From the NCBI RefSeq assembly GCF_029910655.1, contig NZ_CP123897.1, forward strand, positions 4,391,547 to 4,455,546: DNA of 64,000 nt. Direction: 5' to 3'. Position numbers and translations under genes: made by a program. Positions 34,844 to 44,106 of this stretch are shown piece by piece. Under the pieces are notes generated by a model. The model had not been told where the DNA came from, ran no database searches, and saw only the letters and a list, made by a program, of their open reading frames with translations. Each line of letters starts with the position of its first letter. Position 1 is the stretch's first letter. Origin of the DNA: Methylomonas sp. UP202 (GTDB taxonomy: Bacteria > Pseudomonadota > Gammaproteobacteria > Methylococcales > Methylomonadaceae).

Positions 34844-35865
34844 GGCCGCTCGGCGCAGCCCGGCTGTCCGGCCGGCGGAGCGTCGACATCGATCTCGACG
34901 CTGACCGGCATGCCCAAGCGCAGTTGATCTTGGGCATTGCAGACGTAAACCCGCACTTGGTAAACCAGACTGGTCCGCAACTCGCTAGTCTCGACCGACT
35001 TGGGCGTGAATTCGGCGGTCGGCGAGATATATCCGACCCAACCGGCGTAATGCCGGTCGGGAAAACTGTCGCTGACGATGCGGGCCGGCAGGCCGTGGCG
35101 CAATTTACCGAGATCGGTCTCGGCCGCGTAAGCTCTGGCCCACAGCGGCTCGGTCAGGGCCAGCGTCAGCACCGGCGTCTGGGCGTTGGCCATGTCGCCG
35201 GGTTCGAGAATCCGGTTTTGCACAACGGCGTCGGCCGGCGCGTAGAGATGAGCGTCTTCCCAGGATTTCTTGGCCAACAGCAATTCGGCTTCGTCGACTC
35301 GAAGTTGAGCTTGGGCGGCTTGAATGTCCTCGCGGCGCGGGCCGATCGCGGTCAACTGGTATTGTTCCTTCAGGGCTTGCAAGGTCTCGCGGGCACCGTC
35401 GTAGGCGGCCTTGGCTTGATCGACCGACTCCACCGAGGTCAATTTGCGTTCCGCCAAATTGCGCATGCGCTCCAATTCCTTCTTGGCCAATACCAATGCC
35501 GCTTCGGCGCCCTTGACGTCATTGCCGGCCTTACCGATTTCCTGCGGCCGCGAGCCGTTCAAGGCCTTATCGACCACGTGGCGCTGGACCTCGACTCGGG
35601 CTTGCGCCGCATCCCAGGCATACTGAAAACGTTCCAGGGTCTGCACCGCCAACAATTGGCCGCGCTTGACCCTCTCGCCCTCTTGCACCTGAATTTGCGC
35701 GACGTGTTCGGAATCGTGGAAGCTGAGTTCGACTTGGCGGATATCGATATTGCCGTAAAGCTTGAGCTGGGTGGGCGGCGATTCGGAATGCCGCCAATGA
35801 AACCCTGCGGCGGCGATACCGGCCGCCGCGAGGGTGGCGAACGCCGCGATGCGTAGACTGGACAT
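34840..35865 (-). CDS. HlyD-family adaptor of the ABC exporter (YbhG-like)
   Basis: The start at 'MSSLRIAAFATLAAAGIAAA' follows a GGAAGGA ribosome site and opens directly into a membrane anchor, giving 341 residues. The lipoyl half-motif is around 'HVAQIQVQEGERVKRGQLLA'. A coiled coil follows, and the second half-motif is around 'DAHLYAPADAVVQNRILEPG'. It is the first gene of the four-gene exporter operon. Confidence 0.9.
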   Translation of the reverse strand: MSSLRIAAFATLAAAGIAAAGFHWRHSESPPTQLKLYGNIDIRQVELSFHDSEHVAQIQVQEGERVKRGQLLAVQTLERFQYAWDAAQARVEVQRHVVDKALNGSRPQEIGKAGNDVKGAEAALVLAKKELERMRNLAERKLTSVESVDQAKAAYDGARETLQALKEQYQLTAIGPRREDIQAAQAQLRVDEAELLLAKKSWEDAHLYAPADAVVQNRILEPGDMANAQTPVLTLALTEPLWARAYAAETDLGKLRHGLPARIVSDSFPDRHYAGWVGYISPTAEFTPKSVETSELRTSLVYQVRVYVCNAQDQLRLGMPVSVEIDVDAPPAGQPGCAERP

Positions 35866-36703
35866 GGTGTCCTTCCCGGTCTGGTTAAATCCGTCCTGGG
35901 ACGATTGAAGGCGGCCCCCTTCCCGATGCCGCCGCCGTCGGCCCCAGCCGACGACGGTCTCAGTATACTGAACGGACTCGCCGCCCGCCAATGACTTACC
36001 TCCCCCAACGCACCGGCGCCGAGGGGACGGCCGAGTTGACTGTACGCTCGGCATCGACCATCCGCCATCCTTGCCAACTTGCACGGTTCGGTTGAGAATA
36101 TTGACGACGCAGTTTTGATCCAAGCCGTTGGCAATCGCTGGCCTTTACCCTACCATTCCCAGCAGTAACGCCAATAAACAAAACAATTTTGCCGTCGGTA
36201 CGTTCATCGTCTTGATCGCCCGAACCCTAAGCCGCTGATCTATTTTTTAATCGATTGATGATGTCTGCAAAGGCCTCGCGGTAAAACGCCACGAGTACCG
36301 AATGCCACACGCCCAAACCAGTACCGAATTTGTCGAAGCAAGCGCCGCCGGCAAAATCTACGTTTGCTTTTTGTGTCCGCCTAATTTGATTTCGACCATT
36401 TATTACAATCGTCATATAAATGCAGATTATATTTGGTGTCGGCACAAACCAAAATCATCGTCGGATTCGGGTAATGTCCGCATCGAATGCAAATGGTCTG
36501 ACAAAATTACCACCTGATAAGCACCTTGCAAAAGTTCACATCTATTATGTTTATTACCAATTCATGCGCTCCTAGAGATGTCAATCGCGCTCACTGACTT
36601 ATTCCTAAGCACTTATCCGTCGTTTTCCGCTAAACAAATCAGTTATTTCCGATGCCATGCATCGCGGAAACATGGAGGCGAGCGTAACGATGCGAAACTC
36701 ATT
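35866..36703. other. gap upstream of the exporter operon
   Basis: Composition changes here from GC-rich (near 35900) to AT-rich (from about 36230), marking the edge of the island to the right. A 72-residue minus-strand frame at 36227-36445 and a 71-residue plus-strand frame at 36302-36517 overlap each other; neither has a ribosome site or a family I know. No promoter can be assigned. Confidence 0.45.
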
Positions 36704-37891
36704 CTATCGACCTTCAAAAGCCCAATGAATATCCGCTATAAAATCCTCCTTAGCTAAAACTTGACCTGTGTCGATTGTCTGATCGAGAGTTCTAGCCTTT
36801 ATTAGCTCGTCGTTAACTCTATAGTAGACATATGAATCGTTTACCCAGAGAACTTCACTATCCCCTTGACTAGTAATTATTTTATATTCTTTGCCTGTAT
36901 TGATATTGTGCAACATTAAAATTCCCGAGAAAAAAACATTAGCGCTATAAAATCGCCAATCGATCGGCGTGCCGGTTTCTGCCATATGTTTTCTTCTTCT
37001 ATCAGATCCAGGACTTTGTGTTTTCCTAGCTATATCTGCCACATAGTCCACAAGCCACTCATTCAAACCTCGCACCTCTGTTCTCCCTCCCGGAAAACCA
37101 ATAATCTTCCATTTAGAGGAACGTTTGTTGAAAACATAGTAAGTACTTTTCCCCAGCTCTTCAGCGGTACTTCTTTGCTTATTGTCTCTTGAACTTAATA
37201 CCAGCATATTATTTGAATTAACATAAGCAACAACATTATCGCCTTGACTAAAAATAATATTTTCCGGAAGCCTCCAATTGGTAGTCAATTTTTCACGACC
37301 CACCCAAATTGACAATTTAGAATCAGAACCAACTTTAATATAAAAAAAATCACCAGAAATAATCCCACCAGGAATGCCACCAGCCTTTATTTCGACTACG
37401 TCATTCAACTTATAATCAATCTGCTTGCCATCAACCCCCCATGACATTGTTATATCGGAATTACTCTTACCAAGAAAATAAGTATAAGCCAACTGTTTAT
37501 TAGGCAAATTGACCAAATGAGTTTCTAATACCGAACATGCCGGACACTTGTCAAAAACACCAGTTTTGATAGATTTTTCCTTCATTGGGTCATCCATTTC
37601 AAGAATGTTAACTGTATCCGGCTTAACAGGAGGCGAGCCAATTACAATCAATCTTTCATCGTAATAAACTTTCAGAAATTCCGCACCAAGCTGTTTAGAT
37701 ACGACTTCACGGCACAAATTCAGCGCCTGCTCATTGTTATCATACGAATATAATCGCGTTGGAAACGTCCCTTCACTCAAAGGCGTGGGTGTTGAACTAA
37801 TAAAAAAAATATCCTTATTAATCTCCGTTGCAAATAAATGCTCATCTGTAAACAACAGCGACAACAATATAAATATGTGATTTATCTTCAT
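36704..37891 (-). CDS. AT-rich secreted protein of unknown function (395 aa)
   Basis: The product begins with a signal peptide ('MKINHIFILLSLLFTDEHLF'). It is otherwise rich in beta-type sequence, with a CPAC motif ('FDKCPACSVLE' near residue 118) that could be a disulfide. Repeated short strand-turn patterns suggest a beta-propeller-like or WD-type fold, but I do not recognise a family. It is one of several AT-rich genes in tandem. Confidence 0.65.
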   Translation of the reverse strand: MKINHIFILLSLLFTDEHLFATEINKDIFFISSTPTPLSEGTFPTRLYSYDNNEQALNLCREVVSKQLGAEFLKVYYDERLIVIGSPPVKPDTVNILEMDDPMKEKSIKTGVFDKCPACSVLETHLVNLPNKQLAYTYFLGKSNSDITMSWGVDGKQIDYKLNDVVEIKAGGIPGGIISGDFFYIKVGSDSKLSIWVGREKLTTNWRLPENIIFSQGDNVVAYVNSNNMLVLSSRDNKQRSTAEELGKSTYYVFNKRSSKWKIIGFPGGRTEVRGLNEWLVDYVADIARKTQSPGSDRRRKHMAETGTPIDWRFYSANVFFSGILMLHNINTGKEYKIITSQGDSEVLWVNDSYVYYRVNDELIKARTLDQTIDTGQVLAKEDFIADIHWAFEGR

Positions 37892-37966
37892 CTAAATTCC
37901 ATATGGCACTCAGCAACGGGGATCAGAGAAAAGTTAAATACAATGTTACTCTAGCCCTATTATTCA

Positions 37967-38524
37967 TTATTGGCTATCCGACCAGGATTCCAAAAATTTA
38001 AGTGCATCAAGCAATGCATCAACTTGACACTCAGCACTACCAGATAATTTATTTATTAGGTTTGATAACTTCACCCACTGAGAAATAAACGATAGTAGAA
38101 ACAACTCTTCATGGATAACGCAAAATTTATAACGGAATAGGCAAGCCGCACTTAATCTATCTCTATGCGAATAGAGGAAAGATAAATTCTTTTCTTTTAT
38201 AGACGAATATGCGGACTCGAAAATAAAATCGCTTGAATACTCCTTTGCTAACTTAAAAGCATTTGCCCTAGAATATTTTTCGCTATAAAAAATAGTTTCT
38301 TCATTTGCGTATAACACATCCGGCCTAGTAATTACGTATTGCACCATGTTGCCTGCCATTAGAGTTAACTCCTCATTCCCTGGCAATCCGTATATCTCTT
38401 GACATGAATACCAAGTCGAGTTTTCCAGGACAGAAACAAATGCATTTTGCATCAAGTCAATACGATCTTTTGAGGCACCGTCTAAACAAAATAGTTTATT
38501 TAAAATATCCATTAATCCAGCCAA
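37967..38524 (-). CDS. AT-rich cytosolic protein of unknown function (185 aa)
   Basis: This predicted all-helical protein ('MAGLMDILNKLFCLDGASKD' at the start, 'FLLSFISQWVKLSNLINKLS' near residue 145) has no signal and no known motif. Its size, composition and position among exported AT-rich proteins would fit an immunity-type or accessory protein, which is speculative. Confidence 0.6.
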   Translation of the reverse strand: MAGLMDILNKLFCLDGASKDRIDLMQNAFVSVLENSTWYSCQEIYGLPGNEELTLMAGNMVQYVITRPDVLYANEETIFYSEKYSRANAFKLAKEYSSDFIFESAYSSIKEKNLSFLYSHRDRLSAACLFRYKFCVIHEELFLLSFISQWVKLSNLINKLSGSAECQVDALLDALKFLESWSDSQ

Positions 38525-38768
38525 AATAAATTATTAAGGGACGCAATTTTTTGCTACTGAAGTTGAGCAACGTGCGGCAGCATTTCGTTTGCTAGAAAAG
38601 GCCGCAAGGCGTAATCTTACGGCGTCGAGAGGCGAAACCGTATTGCGCCGCATGTTGACTTTTAATCATTCGGCGCATTACGCTATTGCCAATGCGCCCT
38701 ATGCGAGCTATAGCCCCTACTCATATTCGGGTTAACTATCCTACATACACCCATCATACCCAGATCAG
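38525..38768. repeat. gap with REP-like inverted repeat
   Basis: GGCGCATT/AATGCGCC (38672-38679 and 38691-38698) forms a clean stem around an 11-base loop and resembles a widely dispersed gammaproteobacterial intergenic repeat. A stop-to-stop frame of about 60 codons runs across it on the plus strand but has no start codon near its beginning. Confidence 0.5.
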
Positions 38769-39905
38769 TTACAGCCGTAGATCGCTAAGACTAATGATTT
38801 TATGCAAAATAAATTTACCTCCTTCAATAACAGCTTTCGAATTATTTTGAACGACAAAAAGACCATTTTCGTTTTTAAATAAAAAAATCTTAGTCGAAAG
38901 GTTAAATATCATTCCTTTCTCTACAAAGTCCTTTTCAATTAACTTTCGACCTCTGCCATCTAATATATCAAGCCTCATGCCATTTTCCGGCAATCCATAA
39001 ACGACAACAATTCGATCATTATAAAAACTTACACCCCCTGCCATATCAGCTACTTTATTGGCTTTTATCGAAAAGACAACGTTCTCCCATTTCTCCTTAA
39101 AATTAGAATCGAACAAACTGACAACTCTGTTTAATGAACCAGACTTGAAATTCTCATACGTAATTACAACATCACCAGTTTGATTTAATTCAAAACTCGC
39201 ATTGCGTCCTTCAACGAATTTGCTTTTAATTATTTCGCCATCCGACGACAACCAACCAAACCAGATTGAATCTTTACCTTGCGAGCTAAAACCAGAACCA
39301 AGCAAAACTATTTTTCCGTCTTTTGCAAACAATCCATTATGAACATCAATATTGGACTCATAATAACGCTCCCATTCAATGGTTCCGTCCAAGCCTGTTT
39401 TCAGCGCCGCACCTTTACCCTCGGAACTTCCAATCAACAAATAGCCTTTATTCAGGACTAACAGCCTCTGAAATACTGACATATGAAACAATTTAAACAA
39501 ATCAAGCCTAATAACAGGAAATCCATCCCGAATAATTAAATAACCAGAACTTTTTTTAATTAAATAAATAGAAACATGACCATCTTCAATCACAGATTCT
39601 ACACTGAAATCCTGAGTTTCATTATTTAGATACTTGTTCTTAATCTCACTATAGATTGAGTCTGACTCAATAACGCCAGAAGCATTAACTCTCCATATTT
39701 TTTTACCTATCAATTTCGAACTGTTTCTTTCGTTTTCATCTAACGTAATCCATAATTTCTGTTTATCTGGAGCAAAAAAAACATTACGAACAATATAATC
39801 ATTCCTCAAATCAGAAAACTCTTTAATATTTGAAACCGTTAAAATTTCAGCATTTACTAACTGTGGAAAAATAATAAAAACTAGAAATCGGAAAAATATT
39901 TTCAT
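38769..39905 (-). CDS. AT-rich secreted protein of unknown function (378 aa)
   Basis: The start chosen, 'MKIFFRFLVFIIFPQLVNA', gives an immediate signal peptide; a Met seven residues earlier is possible. The mature part consists of repeated blade-like strands ('LLIGSSEGKGAALKTGLDG', 'LFAKDGKIVLLGSGFSSQG', 'FYNDRIVVVYGLPENG'), as in beta-propellers of the quinoprotein or WD kind. No family is recognised. Confidence 0.65.
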   Translation of the reverse strand: MKIFFRFLVFIIFPQLVNAEILTVSNIKEFSDLRNDYIVRNVFFAPDKQKLWITLDENERNSSKLIGKKIWRVNASGVIESDSIYSEIKNKYLNNETQDFSVESVIEDGHVSIYLIKKSSGYLIIRDGFPVIRLDLFKLFHMSVFQRLLVLNKGYLLIGSSEGKGAALKTGLDGTIEWERYYESNIDVHNGLFAKDGKIVLLGSGFSSQGKDSIWFGWLSSDGEIIKSKFVEGRNASFELNQTGDVVITYENFKSGSLNRVVSLFDSNFKEKWENVVFSIKANKVADMAGGVSFYNDRIVVVYGLPENGMRLDILDGRGRKLIEKDFVEKGMIFNLSTKIFLFKNENGLFVVQNNSKAVIEGGKFILHKIISLSDLRL

Positions 39906-40310
39906 GACTAATACTTTCATTTGCAACTCAGTAAGTCTTTATCATCATTATCTTTTGGCGAAGGTTTACCAGCTATACAACCAGTCGTGTAGGATGGGTA
40001 GAGCGGAGCGAAACCCATCACGAGAACATCAAACCCACCGAAACCCAATGCCAAAATCGACATCTGACCAAAACACGTATTTAAGTTAAGCAAGTGATTT
40101 CGGCCTTATCTGATGGATTTCAGCTATAGTCTCTACCCATCTACGGGGTACGGCTTTAACTTAATCCGACCACACCCAATATATTTTCATATTTCTGACG
40201 GAAGTCGTCAGGCGTTCCGCCATGTCGGAGCCAGCTACTTACCCGAAACAAACGAGCACAGTTGAAGCCAACATTCGGCGGCTCATCCCATGGAGTACTC
40301 GCCTTACGGG
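39906..40310. repeat. gap with 'GGATGGGTAGAGCGGAGC' type repeat
   Basis: A segment starting GTAGGATGGGTAGAGCGGAG and ending CGAAACCCATC (39989-40021) is followed by a diverged inverted partner TGATGGATTTC...CTACCCATCTACG (40110-40146). This is a common gammaproteobacterial intergenic repeat. No gene is visible in the rest of the gap. Confidence 0.55.
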
Positions 40311-40889
40311 TTACGGGTTAACCATCTGCGGGCCATCGAAATCCATTTTATGGGCTTTGCCCCAAACACATGAACCATCTTTAAAATATGCTAAATAGGG
40401 TAAATTTAGATAATCAACAGCAACAACTAAGGCCCCATCCTCATAGCGAAACATTTTAATATCCTTATTTATTTTCGGAACACCAATTTCAAACACTAGA
40501 TCCTCAGCTTTTACAGCGGATTTTTCAGAACTACTTGAGAAATATACAATCATATGCTTTCCATCTTCTTTATACACGATATTACCCAACCATTTATGTG
40601 GCACTTTTATTATGGTAGGCATTTGCATAGGAACAATTGGCATATCCATATTTAATCCATCACCGAGAACGAGGCGAACTAATGGAGCTTTAGACTTACT
40701 GTCCACAGAGTAGCGGTAACTTAAGCTTGACGCTTTAACCACGCCTATACCAATAATACCACCCGATTCAATGCATTGAGTATCAACAATACTTCTAACA
40801 ATTTCCTCTTTGGAAGACTCAGCGCTACAAACACGACAAAATCCTGAAAATAACAAACAACATATTAAAACAACATAAAAATAGCGCAT
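40311..40889 (-). CDS. AT-rich exported protein of unknown function (192 aa)
   Basis: The start 'MRYFYVVLICCLLFSGFCRV' opens a signal peptide, possibly a lipoprotein signal given the Cys in 'FSGFC'. The mature domain has 'LVRLVLGDGLNMDMPIVPMQ' and a Cys near the C-terminus ('KDGSCVWGKAH'). No family is recognised. It lies downstream of the surface-protein remnant and may once have been its partner. Confidence 0.6.
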   Translation of the reverse strand: MRYFYVVLICCLLFSGFCRVCSAESSKEEIVRSIVDTQCIESGGIIGIGVVKASSLSYRYSVDSKSKAPLVRLVLGDGLNMDMPIVPMQMPTIIKVPHKWLGNIVYKEDGKHMIVYFSSSSEKSAVKAEDLVFEIGVPKINKDIKMFRYEDGALVVAVDYLNLPYLAYFKDGSCVWGKAHKMDFDGPQMVNP

Positions 40890-41005
40890 CACATTATCTA
40901 TCCAGAAAATAAATTTAAAAATCCACACAAATCAAAACCACCTTCCATTATCAACAATATTTATCAACAAAATCTCGGCGTTTTAAGATGTGACTTTTAC
41001 TTCTA

Positions 41006-41640
41006 TCAAAGACCAAAAGAAACACGGTCATGCACAGGATCAAACCCAGTTAAATTAACTGTTCCTGCAATCGCATCAACATTTTGATCGGCAGGCAAAG
41101 TCACGCGCGCATCAAAAGCTGTACCACCACTATGATTGGAATTTGCCGCCGGCCTTTGGCTTGCTAACAAACCGTGCAAAGTGAACTATCCGTCCACATC
41201 CCGAGGGATATTCGTCAGAGTCGTCGACGTTTTGCTGTTATCCCAGTAACAAGTGCAACTAGTATCACAACTCTGATATTCCCCACAATTAAGCGTACAC
41301 CGCCCCCCTCCCGGCTGACTCCCACAATGCCAACCCACCTTAATCACCCCCACGCCTTCGTTGCTCTTGATGACCCTGCCGTCCTTTGCGACCGTCCCCA
41401 AACCGATCGCCACGAATTCTTCCAGGTCGTGATCGTAGGAGTACATCTCCACTTGCGCGCCGGGTTTGTGGCCGTCGACGTTGGGCAGGGTCAACGTGAC
41501 GTCTTGGTCGCCGACGGTTTTGGCGTTGACGGTGTCGAGCTTGACCAGGTAGATCGGCGCGGACAGCGGGTTGTCGGCACCGGCGATCGTAAACGATCCA
41601 TAAACCCCATCTACCCCGCTCACTTCAATCCGTTAATATA
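41006..41640 (-). pseudogene. C-terminal remnant of a large RHS-type or surface protein
   Basis: The minus-strand frame encodes 'GADNPLSAPIYLVKLDTVNA', 'VEMYSYDHDLEEFVAIGLGT', 'GVGVIKVGWHCG' and a Cys-rich stretch. I associate this combination with very large RHS or repeat-rich surface proteins. There is no natural N-terminus: the frame is closed by a stop next to the IS66 element. An in-frame TAG at 41186-41188 interrupts it, yet the same frame then stays open for 59 more sensible codons to a TGA at 41006. It is therefore a truncated, decaying gene. Confidence 0.6.
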
Positions 41641-41655
41641 GGCCGGATCGACAGC

Positions 41656-43260
41656 CTAAGGCAGCAGTTTCTCGATGTCTGCAAGCGTCTGAGCTTTGGG
41701 CGGTTCCGTAAAAATAGGCTGCAGATGGCGATAAGGCTCCAATCCGTTGAGTTTGGCGGTTTCGATCAGGCTGTAGAGGTTGGTGCTGGCCTTGGCGCCG
41801 CCCACAGTATCGGAAAAAATCCAGTTGTTGCGACCAATCACGAAAGGACGAATGGCGCGTTCCGTGGCGTTGTTGTCGATGTCCAGCCGCCCGTCTTCAC
41901 AGTAGACGGTGAGCGAGGCCCATTGCTTGCCCAAATAAGCCAAGGCTTTGGATCAGGCTGGTCGGGGCGACTTGAGTTAAGGATACATCGGCCCAGACCT
42001 TGATCTCGTTTAATAACGGCACAGCCTGTTCCTGGCGGATGCGGTATTTATCCGCCGCTGGCAGATGCTTGATCTGTGTCTCGATACGATAAAGCTTTTG
42101 GATGAAGCCTAAGGCTTTACTGGCCTTGCCGGCTTTGGGTTGACCTTTGCCGGTGGCTTTCAGCGCTTCATCGAAGTAGCGCCGGGCATGCGCCCAGCAG
42201 CCGGCGTGGCGCAAACCATTTTTGGCTCACACGGCCGCATAGGCGGTGTAACCGTCGGTTTGAACGGTGCCGGAAAAGCCTTGCAGCAGTTGGTCGGCAA
42301 CGGCTTGGCTGCGACTGGGCGCGTAGTTGAACAGTACCACCGGCTGGCCGGGCGGGCCACCGCGCCTGACCCAGAGGTAAGACTGACTTTCGGCCGCGCG
42401 GTCGGGCTCTTTGAGGACCTGCAGGGTCGGGGCAGAAAAATGCTCCTGCATTTTCTGCACTTCCCACATCCCTGTGGGTCGTCGTCCATCTGCAGCGCCG
42501 GATAATTCAGCAGATGTTCTTCGAACAAATTGATCAAGGGCTGAATCAACCCGCCGCTGCGGATCATCCAGGTCGCCAAGGTGGCGCGGTTCAATTCGAC
42601 GCCGATCCGGGCAAACTGCTTGCTCTGCCGATTGAGCGGCAAGGCGGCGACGAATTTGCTGGCGACGACATAGGCCAGAAGGCCGGGCGAGGCGTTGCTC
42701 TTGGGAACCGGCTGAGGCGGTAACGGCGCGGTTTTGACTTCGGCCTGGCAGCAGGGGCAAGCGTATTTCTTGCGGATATGTCGAAGGACTTGAACCTTGG
42801 CGGGAATGATGTCCAGTTGCTCGGAAATCTCTTCGCCGATTTCCTTCAGGGGATGACCCTCGCTGCAGTGGCGTTGGTCTTCGAGCAGATCGTGGATGAT
42901 CTCGACGCGGGGCAGTTCGGCCGGCAAGGCTTTGCGGCCGGGCTTGCGCGGTGGCATCGGTTCGGTGGTGGCATTATCGGCATCGTCAACGGTCGGCGTT
43001 ACCGATTCTTCAACGTTTGTTTCTACTTCGAGGCCTGCTTCGCCCAAGGTCTCGGCATAGGCTTCGGCCTCGTTGAACAAGTCCGATTGCTCGGCGCGGT
43101 ATTTTTCGCTATTGGCGCCAAAGCGCTTGTGCAACAGCAGATTGATCTGCTCTTGCAAGACGGCATTTTGAGCCTTCAACTGCCGAAGTTCCCGCGCGAA
43201 ATCGGCGGCTAAACGGCGTAGCGCATCCATCTCGTCGGGCAGTTTCAGATCGGTTTCCAT
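41656..43260 (-). pseudogene. tnpC: IS66 transposase tnpC, multiply disrupted
   Basis: The reading starts at 'METDLKLPDEMDALRRLAAD' with the coiled-coil and zinc-finger regions ('YACPCCQAEVK'). It loses frame after 'YPALQMDDD' because of a palindromic insert (42432-42478), resumes at 'TLQVLKEPDRAAESQSYLWV', and meets an in-frame TGA at 'YAAV*AKNGL'. A further frameshift occurs near 41940, before 'NNATERAIRPFVIGRNNWIF'. The DDE residues are still recognisable. The gene cannot make active transposase. Confidence 0.85.
42432..42478. repeat. double-hairpin mini-element inserted in tnpC
   Basis: Two adjacent stems, GCAGAAAAATGC/GCATTTTCTGC (42432-42458) and CCCACA/TGTGGG (42463-42478), interrupt the transposase just at the first catalytic Asp region. 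The coding sequence on both sides matches IS66, so this is an insertion rather than native sequence. Confidence 0.6.
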
Positions 43261-43318
43261 GGGGGCCTATTATACCGCATGAAAAACCCATAAGCCATTG
43301 AAACGCAATGGCAAAATA

Positions 43319-43677
43319 TCAAATCACCGACTTGAAATCCAGCGTCTTACGCAGCGTCATCCGGTTGATGTCATAGCCCTCCAATAGCCAATTCAACTGC
43401 TGCGGCGTCAACGCCAGCGTACCGGAAGCATTCCCCTTGGGCCAACAAAATCGTTCCTGCTCCAAGCGTTTCTGCCACAAGCAAAAGCCGTTGCGCTCCC
43501 AATACAACAGGTCACCGCCGTCGCCGAGCGGTTGCGGAACACATATAAGCTCTTCGTAAACGGATTCAAGCCCAACTGCGCCTCCACCAGCACCGCCAGA
43601 CTGGCCATACCCTTGCGGAAATCCATCGCCTGAGTACAGACATAGACCGACAGGCGCTCATCCCGAGGCCGCATCAT
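43319..43677 (-). pseudogene. tnpB: IS66 accessory gene tnpB, frameshifted
   Basis: The first part reads 'MMRPRDERLSVYVCTQAMDF' and 'LNPFTKSLYVFRNR'. The second part, in another frame, reads 'YWERNGFCLWQKRLEQERFC' and 'LTPQQLNWLLEGYD'. A frameshift near 43525 separates them. TnpB is needed for IS66 transposition, so this is a further lesion. Confidence 0.8.
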
Positions 43678-44030
43678 GAGGCTTGCCGAGCCAGTGTCTG
43701 TAACAGCGCCGCGCCCGTCGCTACATCTGCACCAACCTGGCAACGCAAATCGCCCGGCAAATCGAACGCTAACGTCAGCGGGCCAGACGCAAGCGGTTTT
43801 GCTTCAACCAATGCGACTGCTTGAAACAATGGTCGCTGTGGCCAAGCACCTGATGCCGCCCAAGCCGACAAACGCTGATTCATCGCGTAGAACGTGCTAA
43901 TCGCCAAACCCTGTTGACGCGCGTAAGCCGCCATGCTCAAGCCTGAGTGCTGCTGTTTGAAATGTTCAAGCCATCGTCGCTGCGCGATGGTCAGCGTGGC
44001 TTCGGATAAGGGTGACTCTGTCATCGGCAA
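43674..44030 (-). CDS. tnpA: IS66 accessory protein TnpA
   Basis: The 118-residue frame is intact: 'LTIAQRRWLEHFKQQHSGLS' followed by 'AAYARQQGLAISTFYAMNQR' forms the HTH typical of IS66 Orf1. It overlaps tnpB. As the rest of the element is broken it is probably inert. Confidence 0.8.
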   Translation of the reverse strand: MPMTESPLSEATLTIAQRRWLEHFKQQHSGLSMAAYARQQGLAISTFYAMNQRLSAWAASGAWPQRPLFQAVALVEAKPLASGPLTLAFDLPGDLRCQVGADVATGAALLQTLARQAS

Positions 44031-44106
44031 TCTCCTTGTTTGATTGCCTGATCGTTTCGCGGATTTACACTACGGTTTCGATTTGTGGTTATTCAATCGC
44101 TTACGT

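Larger units (their letters stand above)
41640..44105 (-). mobile_element. decayed IS66-family insertion sequence
   Basis: The element carries the three IS66 genes in order tnpA, tnpB, tnpC, read leftward. tnpB and tnpC are broken. The right end probably lies close to 44100, where the minus strand reads GTAAGCGATT, resembling IS66 family ends; the left end is not clear. It separates a truncated surface-protein gene from legG, whose stop lies at its right border. Confidence 0.8.

Noticed and set aside
34924..35856. Plus-strand open frame of 310 codons opposite the ABC exporter adaptor
   Set aside because: Shadow of the HlyD-family gene on the other strand; composition is non-protein-like.
36227..36517. 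Two overlapping opposite frames of about 70 codons
   Set aside because: Neither has a ribosome site, a recognised family or a conserved neighbour; left as part of the gap.
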